Of a stretch of 64,000 nt of DNA, positions 25,810 to 37,517 are shown piece after piece (positions within the stretch are counted from its first letter, which is position 1; the number at the start of each line of letters is the position of its first letter). The stretch lies in the NCBI GenBank assembly GCA_903813345.2, contig CAIIXF020000001.1, positions 15,145,915-15,209,914 on the forward strand, written 5' to 3'. The position numbers and the translations under genes are program-made. Below the pieces are notes generated by a model. The model searched no databases. It was not told the origin of the DNA and worked only from the letters and a program-made list of their open reading frames with translations. This stretch comes from Owenia fusiformis (lineage: Eukaryota; Annelida; Polychaeta; Sabellida; Oweniidae).

Positions 25810-27518
25810 GCCTATTGATCATTATATCACTAGACGTACCGGATTGCAAACCATACGTGCATGTTGATCGGATGACGTGCCGAAAACGCACCATTAAGGT
25901 CACCTGACGTACCTGTTTGATTTATCAATATTGATGACTGTCACGCAACCGGCATCGTACAAACTGCCTAAGATTGCAAAACAACTGCCAGTTTGTCAGT
26001 TTGAAACACAAATCTGTTTCCAAAATAGTGGGTGGATCGATTAAGGGTATTGTCTCGTAACAAAAACTATACACTGTTCACGGACGATAGGATAAAAGTG
26101 CTCCCACATATCGCCTCCTCTGAGATCGAGAATTTCCGCTGGTATATGATCTACCAAAACAACCCACGCAACCAACTTACTTGAAGTGTTTTTGATATTT
26201 TTCCTTTTGGATTGCTGTTTCTATGAAATTGAGCACATCGACATTTTATAGTTGCATATTGATAAATAATTCAAAAGTCTAAATTACGCATGCGATTAAG
26301 CCGATGCGTTTTAATCATGGGACTATTTTATGGAGACCGACCCTCTCAATCTCTTGTATTTCAGGTAACCATTTACCAGAGTGAAAGTCTGATGAAGTAG
26401 AAATCAATTATTCATGGAGTGTAATTTACGATCTCGATAGTTCGAACATGAAAAGGTTCAGCTTAGGGCGATGATGAATGATCAAGTCTGTTTCTTCTTA
26501 GATGTTACCAAAGAACCCATCAGTTTAAAATGTGATTACGTTTGTTTGAAATTGTCTGGCGACATTGTTGTAATCTTAGACAATACTCACGAAACTAGAA
26601 TCTCTGGTTTTGTTTTCATTTTCCACTGTCACTTGATGAAAACATGGGCGATTCACGTAATTTGACGTGTTGTTTAACCGATCAATATTAAGTGATCATC
26701 ATCTTCTAAACGTAAACATACATTTTTTCTCTTAAATAGCTTTATAAATGTTTAGCTTATTAGTAGTGACTATATGTTGTTTGATGTTCACTTCTGAGTG
26801 TTTGGTTTGTCCTATCTATTTCACTAGGACGCTTTCCTTTACTTTGATGCTCCTTGATCAACGGAGTTGTCCAATGGATATAGTGTCTCTAAAAACGGTA
26901 AACCAGGTAATGCATTTTCGCTGTTGCGCCCATAAGGCAATGGGTATAGTTGATCAATAAGCACCCATATCCTTTGATGAAAGCGTTGTTGCGTGGGAAA
27001 ACAGAGATAATCTTAATTATGAGTAAGATCGTCTTTGTCAATCACTTGTTCTTCGAAGACAACATTTTGCTAGGTTAGTGTTTATTCCAAATTGGCCCAC
27101 GGGTTTCCTTCCTTGAACAATCAACTGAACAACATGGGAATGTTCACGAATGTCAGTTTGTAAGTTCTAGAAACTACTCATAAATTCATGCGCCGTTATC
27201 CTTGCCACCGCGATAAAAAAACTATTGTCGAAGAAATGGTCGTTTTACAACTACACTCTAGCTTTCAAGAAGTACAACAAGGCACCATATTACTATACGT
27301 GATGCCTTTTAATTTTTCATTTGAAGTGAGATTAAAAGGGGATCATATTCAATCATGTATGGTCATTAATGAATAGTATAATTATAATTATACTAAACAT
27401 GTTTAGTCAAGTATTTATATTTATATTTGTGTTAATTTATATTTATACTAAAGAAGTGAAACAAAGAAATGCGACTTGAATATACTGATACATGTATATA
27501 CTTTGTAATTCTTTTCTA
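24661..27518. other. Upstream region of the six-cysteine gene
   Basis: About 2.9 kb without a confirmed exon. It must contain or precede the noncoding first exon of the peptide gene. A 70-codon ORF at 26748 begins with a hydrophobic signal-like stretch (MFSLLVVTICCLMFTSECLV) but has no supported continuation. Confidence 0.35.
25771..25809. repeat. (CAT)13 microsatellite
   Basis: Perfect trinucleotide run in noncoding DNA. Confidence 0.95.
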
Positions 27519-27519
27519 G

Positions 27520-27579
27520 GAGTGACCAAAGAGTGCAAACAGCAATACCTGTAAATAGCAACTAAGGTTCCACAAGAAA
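27520..27579 (+). other. 5'-UTR segment of the six-cysteine peptide gene
   Basis: A pyrimidine-rich acceptor (ttcttttctag) ends at 27519. It is followed by 60 bases without an upstream ATG and then the start codon in the context aagaaaATGg. This implies at least one upstream noncoding exon, which I could not place. Confidence 0.45.
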
Positions 27580-30500
27580 ATGGTGCGTCCCGTCCTAGTC
27601 ACCCTTGTCATATGCTGTGTAGTAGCACTCTACCAGACAAACGCCAACACACTCAGGCAAAAACGCTCTTCTACACCAAAAGGTATGAAAAGGTTACGTA
27701 GGCCCAAATGCAGTTTCAGAAAAAGAAGACACACTTCTCACAAACCCATAAAATATCACGTTAACCCGTAATCGTAAACTTGACTATAAATACTAGAAAA
27801 TAACTATATCGGGAAGTGAGATTTTTCTGATTCATTACCCAACAGTATGTGTACGCATCATAATATAAAACCCAGAAGGTTTTACCTATTTCAATCAGAG
27901 ACTCTGTTTCAATGAATATTGACTCCACCAATAACTGGCCTCCGGGGTATACTTATAACTTATTATGATGAGCGATGAAACATATTTATCATTGAGCCAG
28001 AATGAGATAGTAATATACTGCTGGTTGCGTTTATAGCTTTGCATTATACACGAACTAGAAAACCCAACCATTAGCATGATAACAAATCTACATGTAAATG
28101 ACTGAATGATAAAATATGATAACATTAAAAGGCTCTAAAAATAAATAATGGCTCGACTATTTTAACATGTATATCTAGAGAAATTTAATATATTTGTGAT
28201 TAAAGGAGGGCAATTAGTAATTACTCAATTAATAATAATAATGTTAAGCTAATTGTCTCAAGTTTCGTGTGACGCGTTCGTTTCTTGGTACGTTGGAAGT
28301 CCCGCCATTTTTGCGCATCCGAACTATATCCGAACTGTGTATCACAGAGAAGAAATGTCGTAGAATTCATCAATAATGAGTTGGCCGCCATTTTGATTAA
28401 TGCGCACTCTTGGTAATTGATTCGTTGATATGAAAAATTACTCGAAATAACATACACTGAGAGCATTTTTGTTATTATGCCCCCATCCAATAGCTTACTT
28501 CAATTTATGACTGAATTTCACAAATCTTGTTATACTTCAGTTACAGTTAGTAGTGCTAATATACGACGGACAGAAATACACAAATATATATTTAGATTTT
28601 ATGCAAATGAGACCAAATGAGACTGTACGTTGACCAAAAGCGACTGTACGTTAACCAATTGAGATAAATCGGGATATCCTATTTAGCGTTCATTTGCTAT
28701 TCATTTTGATAGCACTTTTCTTTTTCATGATAGTGTAGTATGGCACTGTTTTTGGTCATGATAGCTCAGAAGTTTAGATTGAGCGAGAGCAAGAAGGAAT
28801 AAAGTAGGACACCCAATCTGTACTTTTTCTCTATTTATACTTTTTGCATTACATTGTCATATTCTTTTGATGTTCTCTTCGTAACAACGGGACTACTATG
28901 CAATATATACAATGCTATTTTGTAATCTGTACCATGACAACAAATGAGAACATGATTATGCATAGATATGTTATGCATTATCAATAATAAATGTTCCCCT
29001 ATCTGTATCAATGAAGCCGTTAATTGCTATTAATACTAAAATCCCTAGAATCACATCGAGGTCAATATTGAGAGACTCATTGTCATGGTGATGATAAACA
29101 ACATATATTTTTGTTTCCAGACAGGGGTGCATTGTCACAACATCTAATAAGATGGTAAGATTATTTTTTATCTACTTATAAGCACAAGTCTGTCTCCAGC
29201 TCTTTAACTACAAATGGGCATTAGACAGATTTTATGAGTTCAAGATATCCTCTATTTGTGGTTTAAATGCTTAGTTAAACGCGAACATAAACCGCAAGAT
29301 AATAAACGAGGTAATATTAGCATTTTATTTACCCCTTTACATTTTAAATTATTAATTAATTTGTAAAATATTGTACACAAATACAAAAACGTTGTGAAAT
29401 TGTCTTTGTCTTCCACATTTGAAGTTGGAATAGAAATTCCGATATAACATAACATTTATGTTCATAAAAATCTATCAAATCACCTAAATCATCTGTGTGC
29501 GAATGCCAATGTCACCGCTTATTGAATGGTATTATGAATTGCATGACAATTTCTTTATGTATCATGCATGCACTCTCACATGCTGGTATCGAAAGATTTG
29601 TCCGCTGTGACGGAGCATGCTATTTTAATAAAAACACTAAGAATACTTCACAATTTATTTTTTAACTCATATTTTTCGTTATATCAAAGGAAATTCCTTA
29701 CTCCATGCAATGGATATATCATTTGTGGGTAACACTCACTTCAATTTGTCCAATAGTGCTATGAGTAAAATCTATTGAAAACGGCGACAGGGTATCAAAC
29801 TACCATTTTTAAACTTTTTAATGGCATGATATAGTGACACGATACTATTTACATGTTTTCAACATAACGTTGAATGTATTAATGAGATCTGGATGTATTG
29901 GGTCTTTTTAAATTTTTATAAAAAATAATATTTACATTTTTTGTCCGCTGTGACGGAGCAGTTTCACAGTTCATATTTGCAACTGCTCCGTCACAGCGGA
30001 CAAAAATTTAAACATTTTTTTATAAAAAAAGTTAAAAAGACCCAATGCACCAATATCTCATAATACATTCAGAGTTATGCTGAAAATATATGTAAATGTA
30101 ATCGTGTCACTATATCATGCCATTTAAAAGTTAAAAAGGAAATGGTACACTTTGTAGTATGATACTAAGACTTTAAGTTTTCTTTATATTTGATTAGATG
30201 CTTGAGATAGTAATGTCCTTCAATAAATAAATTAATACTCCGGTGCCATTTCCAATAGCTTTGCCTCCTAGCGTTATGGGACTTCAACCAGAAGTGGAAG
30301 TTACCCGCAAATGATATGTCCATTGCATGAAGAAAATAATTTTCTTTGGTATTACGAAAAATATGAGTTAAAAAATAAATTGTGTGGTTTTCTTAGTGTT
30401 TTTATGAAAAATAACATGCTCCGTCACAGCAGACAAATCTTTCGATACCAGCCTGTGACGCTAAGTCACCGTATCGTAAGTGCCAGTTTAGCTTCAAAAT

Positions 30501-30989
30501 GACGATGAAATTCACTAAGATCATTGATTCTTTCACTTCTATGGTGCCGGGTTATTGTAACATATTGTTCTAACATATTACATTGGTATGAAATTTTAAA
30601 GCCAAATTATGAGAAAGTGAATTAATTAAAATCTATGTGTACGAGAACGTTTAAAATCGTTGATCCTCATGTGCCATTTGAACAAAGTATAAAAACCATA
30701 GGCTCACTGTGTGAACCAACGAGGTTTACCAACAAGGCTTTGTCGGCGCGGGGGTAGTCCCTCTGTCGACGACACGTTCAATTGATTACTGTAATTCCTA
30801 ATACATTTCAGGATGAAAAAGAATTTTTACGACGAGTGTGCTGGTAGCTGCTCTGTGAATGCAAATGGCGAGGACGACTGTACCTGCTTTGGATACTTCT
30901 GTTCTGTGGAAACCAACGAAATACAGAATATCGGGGCACGGGAAGAGGGCGTCTGCAGTCCATTGGCGCAGTTCTGGGGCTACAAGTAA
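27580..30989 (+). CDS. Secreted six-cysteine peptide precursor, function unknown
   Basis: I do not recognise the family. Coding exons are 27580-27682, 29121-29154 and 30812-30989, with GT/AG borders and phases 1 and 2 kept, giving 104 residues. Residues 1 to about 22 form a clear signal peptide (hydrophobic VLVTLVICCVVALY). A dibasic KR at 28-29 follows, as in a prohormone cleaved by furin-like proteases. The predicted mature part has six cysteines at 55, 59, 69, 71, 76 and 94, in the pattern CX3C-X9-CXC-X4-C-X17-C, suggesting three disulfides. The C-terminus is WGYK, with no Gly-basic amidation signal. A 5'-UTR acceptor ends at 27519, so a noncoding first exon lies upstream. Possible roles include a peptide hormone, antimicrobial peptide or other secreted effector; the sequence does not decide. 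If the first intron were retained, a 63-residue basic protein would be read instead (to 27771). Confidence 0.72.
29583..30452. mobile_element. 870-bp foldback element in intron 2 of the six-cysteine gene
   Basis: The ends are inverse: ctggtatcgaaagatttgtc at left, gacaaatctttcgataccag at right. The centre at about 29940-30003 is a second hairpin of the same ttgtccgctgtgacggagca motif. The arms between are mirror copies (for example a block around 29830-29940 against 30003-30125). No target duplication is evident. Confidence 0.75.
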
Positions 30990-31378
30990 CTTAGTGCCTA
31001 GACACGGAAAACCTCTGGGACCACCAGTGATATGGGCCTAAGACAAGACATCGTTTCACACATTTAAAAACAATTTGAAACCGCTGAATTTATTCTCATT
31101 AACACATTTGTCTACCATATTTTTTATATTGTTTTCAATAGGCAAAGACTCTCATCAATGAGGTAAACTACATTATCAAAAACATAGTAAATGTAAATAT
31201 ACATCCGAATATCAGTGTACGTAATTCCCTCATGTGATCATTGTACGAATGAATTTGTAAATACTTTCCTTTGTTGTTTATATATCTGATTAGATGGAAA
31301 ATAACTTGTATATCTCATTAAATGGATATTCAACTATTCTGTACTTTTTCAAAACTGCAATAGATGGAAAAATAAGGA

Positions 31379-31384
31379 AATAAA
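31379..31384 (+). terminator. Candidate poly(A) signal of the six-cysteine peptide gene
   Basis: AATAAA lies 390 bases after the stop codon. It is the first canonical hexamer seen downstream on this strand. Confidence 0.45.
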
Positions 31385-31609
31385 CAGTAAATCCATGAAA
31401 ACATCAATACCATGTTTAAGTTTTAAATTAATGATATCGAGCATTTTCTATTGTGAAACAGTCACATCAGCACTATTTTATTCTCATTGGGAAAAGTATT
31501 TGCGAACAAGTATATAAAGTTTGTCGTGATGACTTGACCCCCCCCCACACACACGCTCTTTCCTCCATCGTTTACCACCAATATATCACAACAAAATGGA
31601 TGAACATCC

Positions 31610-31985
31610 GTAGAAGGAAACGTTGATATTCGTCATTTTAACCAAGAAGGGGGTCGATTTGTTTCCTAGGATTTTACCCGTAATGTTAATAGTAATATCC
31701 GGTTACTGATTCGAAAAGCTAGTCAGTCACAGGCAACTATATTCAGCAGGTCCAATAATCAGTGAGAATTCCTCACTTCAGCAACCAGGATGTTATCTGG
31801 TGAATTTCATAACGTCTTTTGGTTGCCTTTGTATAGTTTATTGACGTCCTGGTTGCCCTTGATCGATGTACAGGATGCTACTATTAATATACGGGTAAAA
31901 TATTTGAATACAAATCAACCTCATTCTTGGTGAAAATGAAAAAATTCAAAATTGCTTCATACGGAAATTCGTCAACGTTTTTTAA
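31610..31985. mobile_element. Inverted-repeat MITE between convergent genes
   Basis: 31634-31704 is mirrored by 31870-31940 (ttttacccgtaatgttaata against tattaatatacgggtaaaat). It lies between the six-cysteine gene and the anchor-B gene. Confidence 0.55.
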
Positions 31986-32095
31986 CCAGGTGGGGACCAG
32001 TGATATAACCTAAGTATATATTTTGTTCGGGTTTCATTTCAAACATCAATAAAAAAAATATCCACAATTCATGTAGCTTCAGATTCAGAATTCAG

Positions 32096-32101
32096 TTTAT
32101 T
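32096..32101 (-). terminator. Poly(A) signal of the choice-of-anchor B gene
   Basis: AATAAA on the minus strand, 50 bases beyond the stop codon. Confidence 0.5.
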
Positions 32102-32150
32102 TCATTTCTTTTGTCAATTTAATCTATTCAGTCTAAAGTCGCCATGTTTT

Positions 32151-35100
32151 CTAGTAACAACGTGGGGCTGGGCATGCACGTGTCTGCGTAGGGCACATTG
32201 GGTCCCTACTGTCCCGGGACTGGAGTCCGTTCTGCTGCATGAAGTACTCTGCCTCCATTCTTTCCATGTCGGGTTTCACTAGATACAATCCATACTCGAT
32301 GGATGTCATTGCAATGACACCTGCGAAAAAAATCAAAAAATGAATCAAAACTAAATGTCTTGAGTTACATATTTATTGTGAGGCCTCTGTTTTTAATTAT
32401 AAGTTATCAGTTCAATTCTCAGTCATATACTTAATTTAAGTTCGATATCTGGTCATATTCGCAGACCTCGTACATTACTAAATTTAAATGCTGTAGAACA
32501 TTAAATTACAAAGTCATATTTTGTCTGTATAAACTGTATATTACCAGAGTCAAAGTATGGGTAGTTGCTCCATGATCCCGAGTAGCGGACTCTGCCATCA
32601 TCAACGTCACTCAAAACATCAAAAAATCCTGTCTCAGTCAATTGGAAACCACGCTTTAAAAAAGATAACGGCGATTACTTTACACCTCAAAGATGAGGTA
32701 ATTTTAAAGAGGCTCTATGCCATAGGATAGCACAATCAAGACCCCTCTGGACTTTTTTGCATGTTGAGTTTCACCACACATATACCCATCTACTTACCAA
32801 AGAAGGAGTCCCAAACCCCCCTCTTTCAGTGTTAATTTTGCGATTGTGCTGGCCGACCTAATTATTTTCGAAGAAATTAATTCAATCTAAAGTTTGAATA
32901 TTCCGGGAAAGTCCTCCTGTTATCTGATTTGTCGTTGAATTTGTTTCTCATAAACCCGATTGGCTTCCTGGTTCAAGGCGCTTGTGGGCGCTTGTGTGAC
33001 TCAATGGGGATTTCCCTCGATAGCCAAGGAATCGATTGTGTTTAATTATGGAGTTTGGTTGTTCTGTTGATTATTTCCGATATTTCGGCAATAATATACC
33101 CAAAAGTTATTCTAAAGATATATCCATGGTATGTGAGATATTATAATGAGCAATAACACTAGGACATCATTGATTGTCTGGGGGAGAAACCCATGGCATA
33201 ATGCATCTTTAAGTTATCCTCCCTCTCCCTGCGCCGTACCCCACGCGTTCAGCAGCCACAAGACATTGGTACAGCCACTATGTCAAGAGAAAGAATGCTG
33301 GTATAATTTCAGCCAGATTCAACAGGCCACTTGGCTGTTGCCATTTTGTGCAGCTTCGTGACATAGTAGGGGGCATATCAAACAATGCTCAATATCATTA
33401 GATGAAGTATCACTACATCTAGTACCAAGACTATCTCTTCGTCCCCGGCTCTTCGTTGTGAGAGATGGTCTTGGTTCTAGATAAATATCAACCACAGATC
33501 TATAATAATAATCAATATTCGATATTGTCAAGGATTATATGGTTAGTTCAAGAATAAACCGAATTTCTTTTACCTGGTCAATCCTAAGTATTCTGAGCCC
33601 AGCTTCGTAGTTGGACTGGTATGTCCAGTCGCCCTTAATGTATTGGTTGTGATCGATAGACTGTTGGGTAGAGATGAATGTGTCTCTCCAAACAGGATTC
33701 CTCAGATCTTTCACGTCCCAAAGGTATGTGTAAGTGTTCCTGAAAGATTCAGATACAGAAGTGTTTCGGGAAAATTCAAATGCAGTAAGGATAAGTAAGT
33801 TCGAGAACAGTTTCGTAACTTCCCATTTGAGTTCCTCCACAGACTACCCAAAACAATTAGTACTTTGTTTAAGCTTCTTCATGGTCTTAAAATAGGACAG
33901 AAACGTAATGGCCAATTCAAGACATAGCCGAAGTGGGAAAGCCTTGTTTGGTATAAAAAGAATCATCTAACATAGACTACCTTTCAACCCCTTTTACAGC
34001 AAATGATGAAATTCACAAAGGAACAATGTCGATGACTCAACGACTAAACGAAAGGAAAAAAACGCTTGGAAGGTATAAGAGAATTTAAATCCGATAAACA
34101 AATTGCAGCGAATACAAATACCAAAATACAATATACAAAAACGTGGAAGTAAAGTATGATTTTTGCTACTCACTGATCACCGTTCTTCTCGTAGTATTCG
34201 TCCTGTTCGTCGTCTAATAGAAGCATTGTCTGGTCCTCAGTCAACCAACCCTTTAACACATTAAAATCAATTGAACAGTATTCTAAGATTGTTAGACCCC
34301 TTTGCATAATATAGAACCTCCAAGATGGAAAATACATTAACATAATTGTGTACAATTTAATTTTGTACAATTTTATCTTGTGCAAAGAGGCATGCCACAA
34401 AGGAAAGATATGGATTGAGGGAATTCTGACTATTTCATAAAAATGCTTTTCGGACAATAATTCATTTAATCGTTAAATAAAATAATTGGTTACGAAGCTA
34501 TTCACGAAAACAGATGAAATTGCCCCTCTCAGCATTCAGAGAGATTGTGGAAACTGATCCAATGTGATTTGTACCGTTTACAATGAGCACGTAGTTTCAT
34601 CACCTGATGTGTGTATTTGGAGAGATCATATCCCATCTTGCTGACCATTACAGGGTTAGAACGGTCAGTGACATCAACAATAGTCAAAGAATCTTCGTTG
34701 TAATTGAAACAAATTTCTCTTCCAGTGTATCTGCAGATAAAACGTAACAAGTTTAATTCAGCAGTAGATGTTACAGGGATACAACATGAATCGACCCTCT
34801 GTGTCCATGCGGTCCATTCGATTTAAATCTGTTCTATGGGTAGATTCGTAAAATGAATTTGATTGTTGACGTAACCAAAGATGCCACTCTACTAAAATAC
34901 TCTAATCAATAAATCGAGATAATGAAAATCCTCAGAGACAGAGACTGTTTGTATATTTACCTCCCATCTGGACCCCTGTAGATGACACACTGGGCATCGT
35001 GAGTGTAGCCATCCTCGGAATAACATCCGGCAAACACGGGCTGCTTCGGGTCTGATACATCAACCATGTGAAGACCACCTAAAACATAATGTGAAAGAGT

Positions 35101-37393
35101 GTGCAACACTTGTAACAGACGCCAAAAACGAGTTTTGAGTGATTTTGTCAACACTTCTGTCGATACTGTCAAAATAATCAATAGCGCACCGTATGTTTTT
35201 ATCAACATTATGTCTCAATACAAAAAGTAAAACCAAAATGAAAATGATAAAATCCTAATCTATGGGAAAGTGTAAAGATGTCTCACTTGAACAAGATATG
35301 TAGTCGGACCAGTATGATCCGGATGCCCCAACGATGAAGATGGTATTTGTCTCCTCATTGGAGATAATGTTGTGAGAATTGCCGACCTTGTTGTAGTGGA
35401 AGTCATGTGATACCACGCCAAGACTTTCCTGACCACGAAGTCTGGTCAAATCAAAGACCTGCATACCGTGACCCGATGCCTCTGAGCCAATGTAAGCGTG
35501 GTTGTTGATTACCTTAGCGTCTCTCCAGGAGCTGGTGGAGGTATGGGTAGGCAGGAAAGCGACCACAGTTGGGTTCTCGGGGTCTGGGGAAATACGGACG
35601 AATGAGGTACCTGTCGTCATACAGTGTATCACGTATTCTTCACCGTTGTCTGGATCCGTCCATCCCCAAATGTCGTTACTTTCACGGCTAGAATTTGACA
35701 TAACATCAAATAATTGAATCAATAACAGATTAAGATGTCCCGGATACATTAAGTACATAAAAGGACGAGATGACCACCAATAGTAATTTTAGACTATTCT
35801 TCTCAAATGATAAAGGCGTTAATTACTTGTAAGCATCATCATGATCCATGTCAAGGGCATCTAGGGACAAGAACGACAGTTGGTCGATGTTATGACAAGC
35901 GAGGGGACTTGACGATCCGGGAATTGTACCAGCAGCTCCTACAAAGGCAATACTGGATGACTATTTTTTAAATCTATGATTTATAACATGCTTATATTTT
36001 CTCCATCAATATTGCTGTCAATTATTGATAAAAATGACTAATTTACCATCGATGCATTTTCGAGGTCCGTCAGTTGGAGCCTGTCCCATGAGTTCGGGGC
36101 ATGTGCCATCTTTGCGGCAACTCACTCTCTCAGCAGCACTCTTCAGTTTTTCTTTGGTCATCATCTTCATATATTGTCGGCCCGCGTCAAACTTGGTCGC
36201 TGTAAGTTCGAATGATTCCATCCTACCCTTCTTGAAGTTTGATGCGCAAGTCTCTCCTCCGCAACTGCTCCATTCTCCATACTGGCAAGTTGGTACTATT
36301 TTAAGATATCAGAAAAGTTATTTTTCATTAAATACTTAAAGCCCCGATGTTTAACCACTTAGTCTTAGCCAAAGGTCATCACAGTGCCTTGTGTCAATTT
36401 TTATTTCAAAAAGTGGTTTTTGAAGGGCTTTTTGTTCGAAAAATCATGAATTTATTTAAAACTAACTTTTAGAGGTCACACATATCTTTTAATAAGCGAT
36501 AATTCACACCGAGCAATGTATACCATTTATCCCCATGTGTTTTTTGCCGAAAAAATAAGAAAATAGGTTCATTAATACGTGAGAAATGAACACATCCATG
36601 CATGAAACTCGTCCAGAAAAAAATGCATTTCAAAAATTTAGTTCTCAAAGAAATAGTACCCATGGTACAATAATATTACTGCCACCTGAGTGATGTCACA
36701 ATGAGGTCACTTAGGTTGCAAAATGTTTTTGATACGCTAAAACATTGAACTGGCACAGTACATATGACATTTTATTATTGAAATATTGTGTCCGTTGTTC
36801 AATCTTTGGATTGGTGTTAAAAAGATAATGATTTTTGCACCTTATCGTGGGATATTGCTGATTAAAAAAATTCAATTTTGGTTGAAAAATGGCTTGAAAT
36901 GAATGTTTGCGAAATGAAAAGCTGACAACTTTTTTTCAATATTCTTTTTTCTTTTCAAAATCTCTAAAGTAACCAAATAGTAAATGAGTGATGAAAACCT
37001 ATTTTCTAATTACTATGACTTAAGTTTCTTACCTTGTTTTGCAAGTCCAACAGCAACTAGGGCTGCTATGGCAACAATGGAACTCCACTATAAAAATACA
37101 AAGTGAAAATATTGTAATCGTAACCAATCAAATGAATCAAATTTTGATTACCTCGCATGATGCACTATATGATCAGAAATAGCTCTTAAAGGTCTTAAAC
37201 ATGTCCACAATATATAAAATAAAAGATTTCGGGTAAGTAAATTACGTACCCCGATAAGTGTACATCATTCGGATTACAAATTATTGTTCAAATAAAATGT
37301 TTGTGGAAATTATGAATCAATATCTGTTCACGTATACATATTATCTTTAGTTTCCTTATTTAGAATAAGTATATTTTAAAAGCTCCTTACCAT
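32151..37393 (-). CDS. Secreted choice-of-anchor B (LVIVD-repeat) protein
   Basis: Eleven coding exons, in order of translation: 37391-37393, 37033-37087, 36047-36295, 35827-35938, 35287-35687, 34961-35078, 34604-34730, 34174-34250, 33574-33739, 32545-32653, 32151-32320. All junctions are GT/AG and the frame holds throughout, giving 528 residues. Exon 1 carries only the ATG. Exon 2 gives a hydrophobic signal peptide (SSIVAIAALVAVGLA). Residues 20-102 are a cysteine-containing N-terminal region. The rest is the choice-of-anchor B domain: NDIWGWTD, FVRISPDPENP, GMQVFDLTR, HNIISNEETNTIFIVGA, GLHMVDVSDPKQPVFAGCY, DGYTHDAQCV, SLTIVDVTDRSNP and THQGWLTEDQ. The repeated h-h-V-D-h-S/T-D turns are the LVIVD-like blades expected of a beta-propeller. 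The tail is cysteine-rich (CPTQTRACPAPRC). Biochemical function in animals is not established. The family is best known from bacterial surface or secreted proteins and marine invertebrates. Secretion is inferred from the signal peptide. Confidence 0.88.
36403..36990. repeat. Second copy of dispersed repeat R1 (intron 2 of the anchor-B gene)
   Basis: Same block order as 20-700 in the same orientation. It lies in the intron between 36296 and 37032. Confidence 0.6.
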
Positions 37394-37444
37394 CCTCCCG
37401 AAAGCTCAATGTGACAGGATACAGATGCACTGGTCCCAGGTCCA

Positions 37445-37451
37445 TTTTATA
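37445..37451 (-). promoter_or_regulatory. TATA box of the choice-of-anchor B gene
   Basis: On the minus strand the sequence reads TATAAAA about 55 bases upstream of the ATG. This places a start site near 37420 with a 5'-UTR of about 30 bases. It is the clearest core promoter in the window and lies 67 bases from the edge of a transposon at 37518. Confidence 0.55.
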
Positions 37452-37517
37452 CCGCAATATTGAATACATTCTTATTGACGTTGTAAAATCATAGAGAAGA
37501 TGGGGGTCACTAATCGC

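Noticed and set aside
26748-26960. Signal-peptide-like 70-codon ORF
   Set aside because: The hydrophobic start is suggestive, but no downstream exon or family could be linked; left as noncoding.
27580-27771. Single-exon 63-residue basic peptide
   Set aside because: A good donor (ag|gtatga) at residue 34 and two in-phase downstream exons give a better cysteine-rich precursor; the single-exon reading is probably intron retention.
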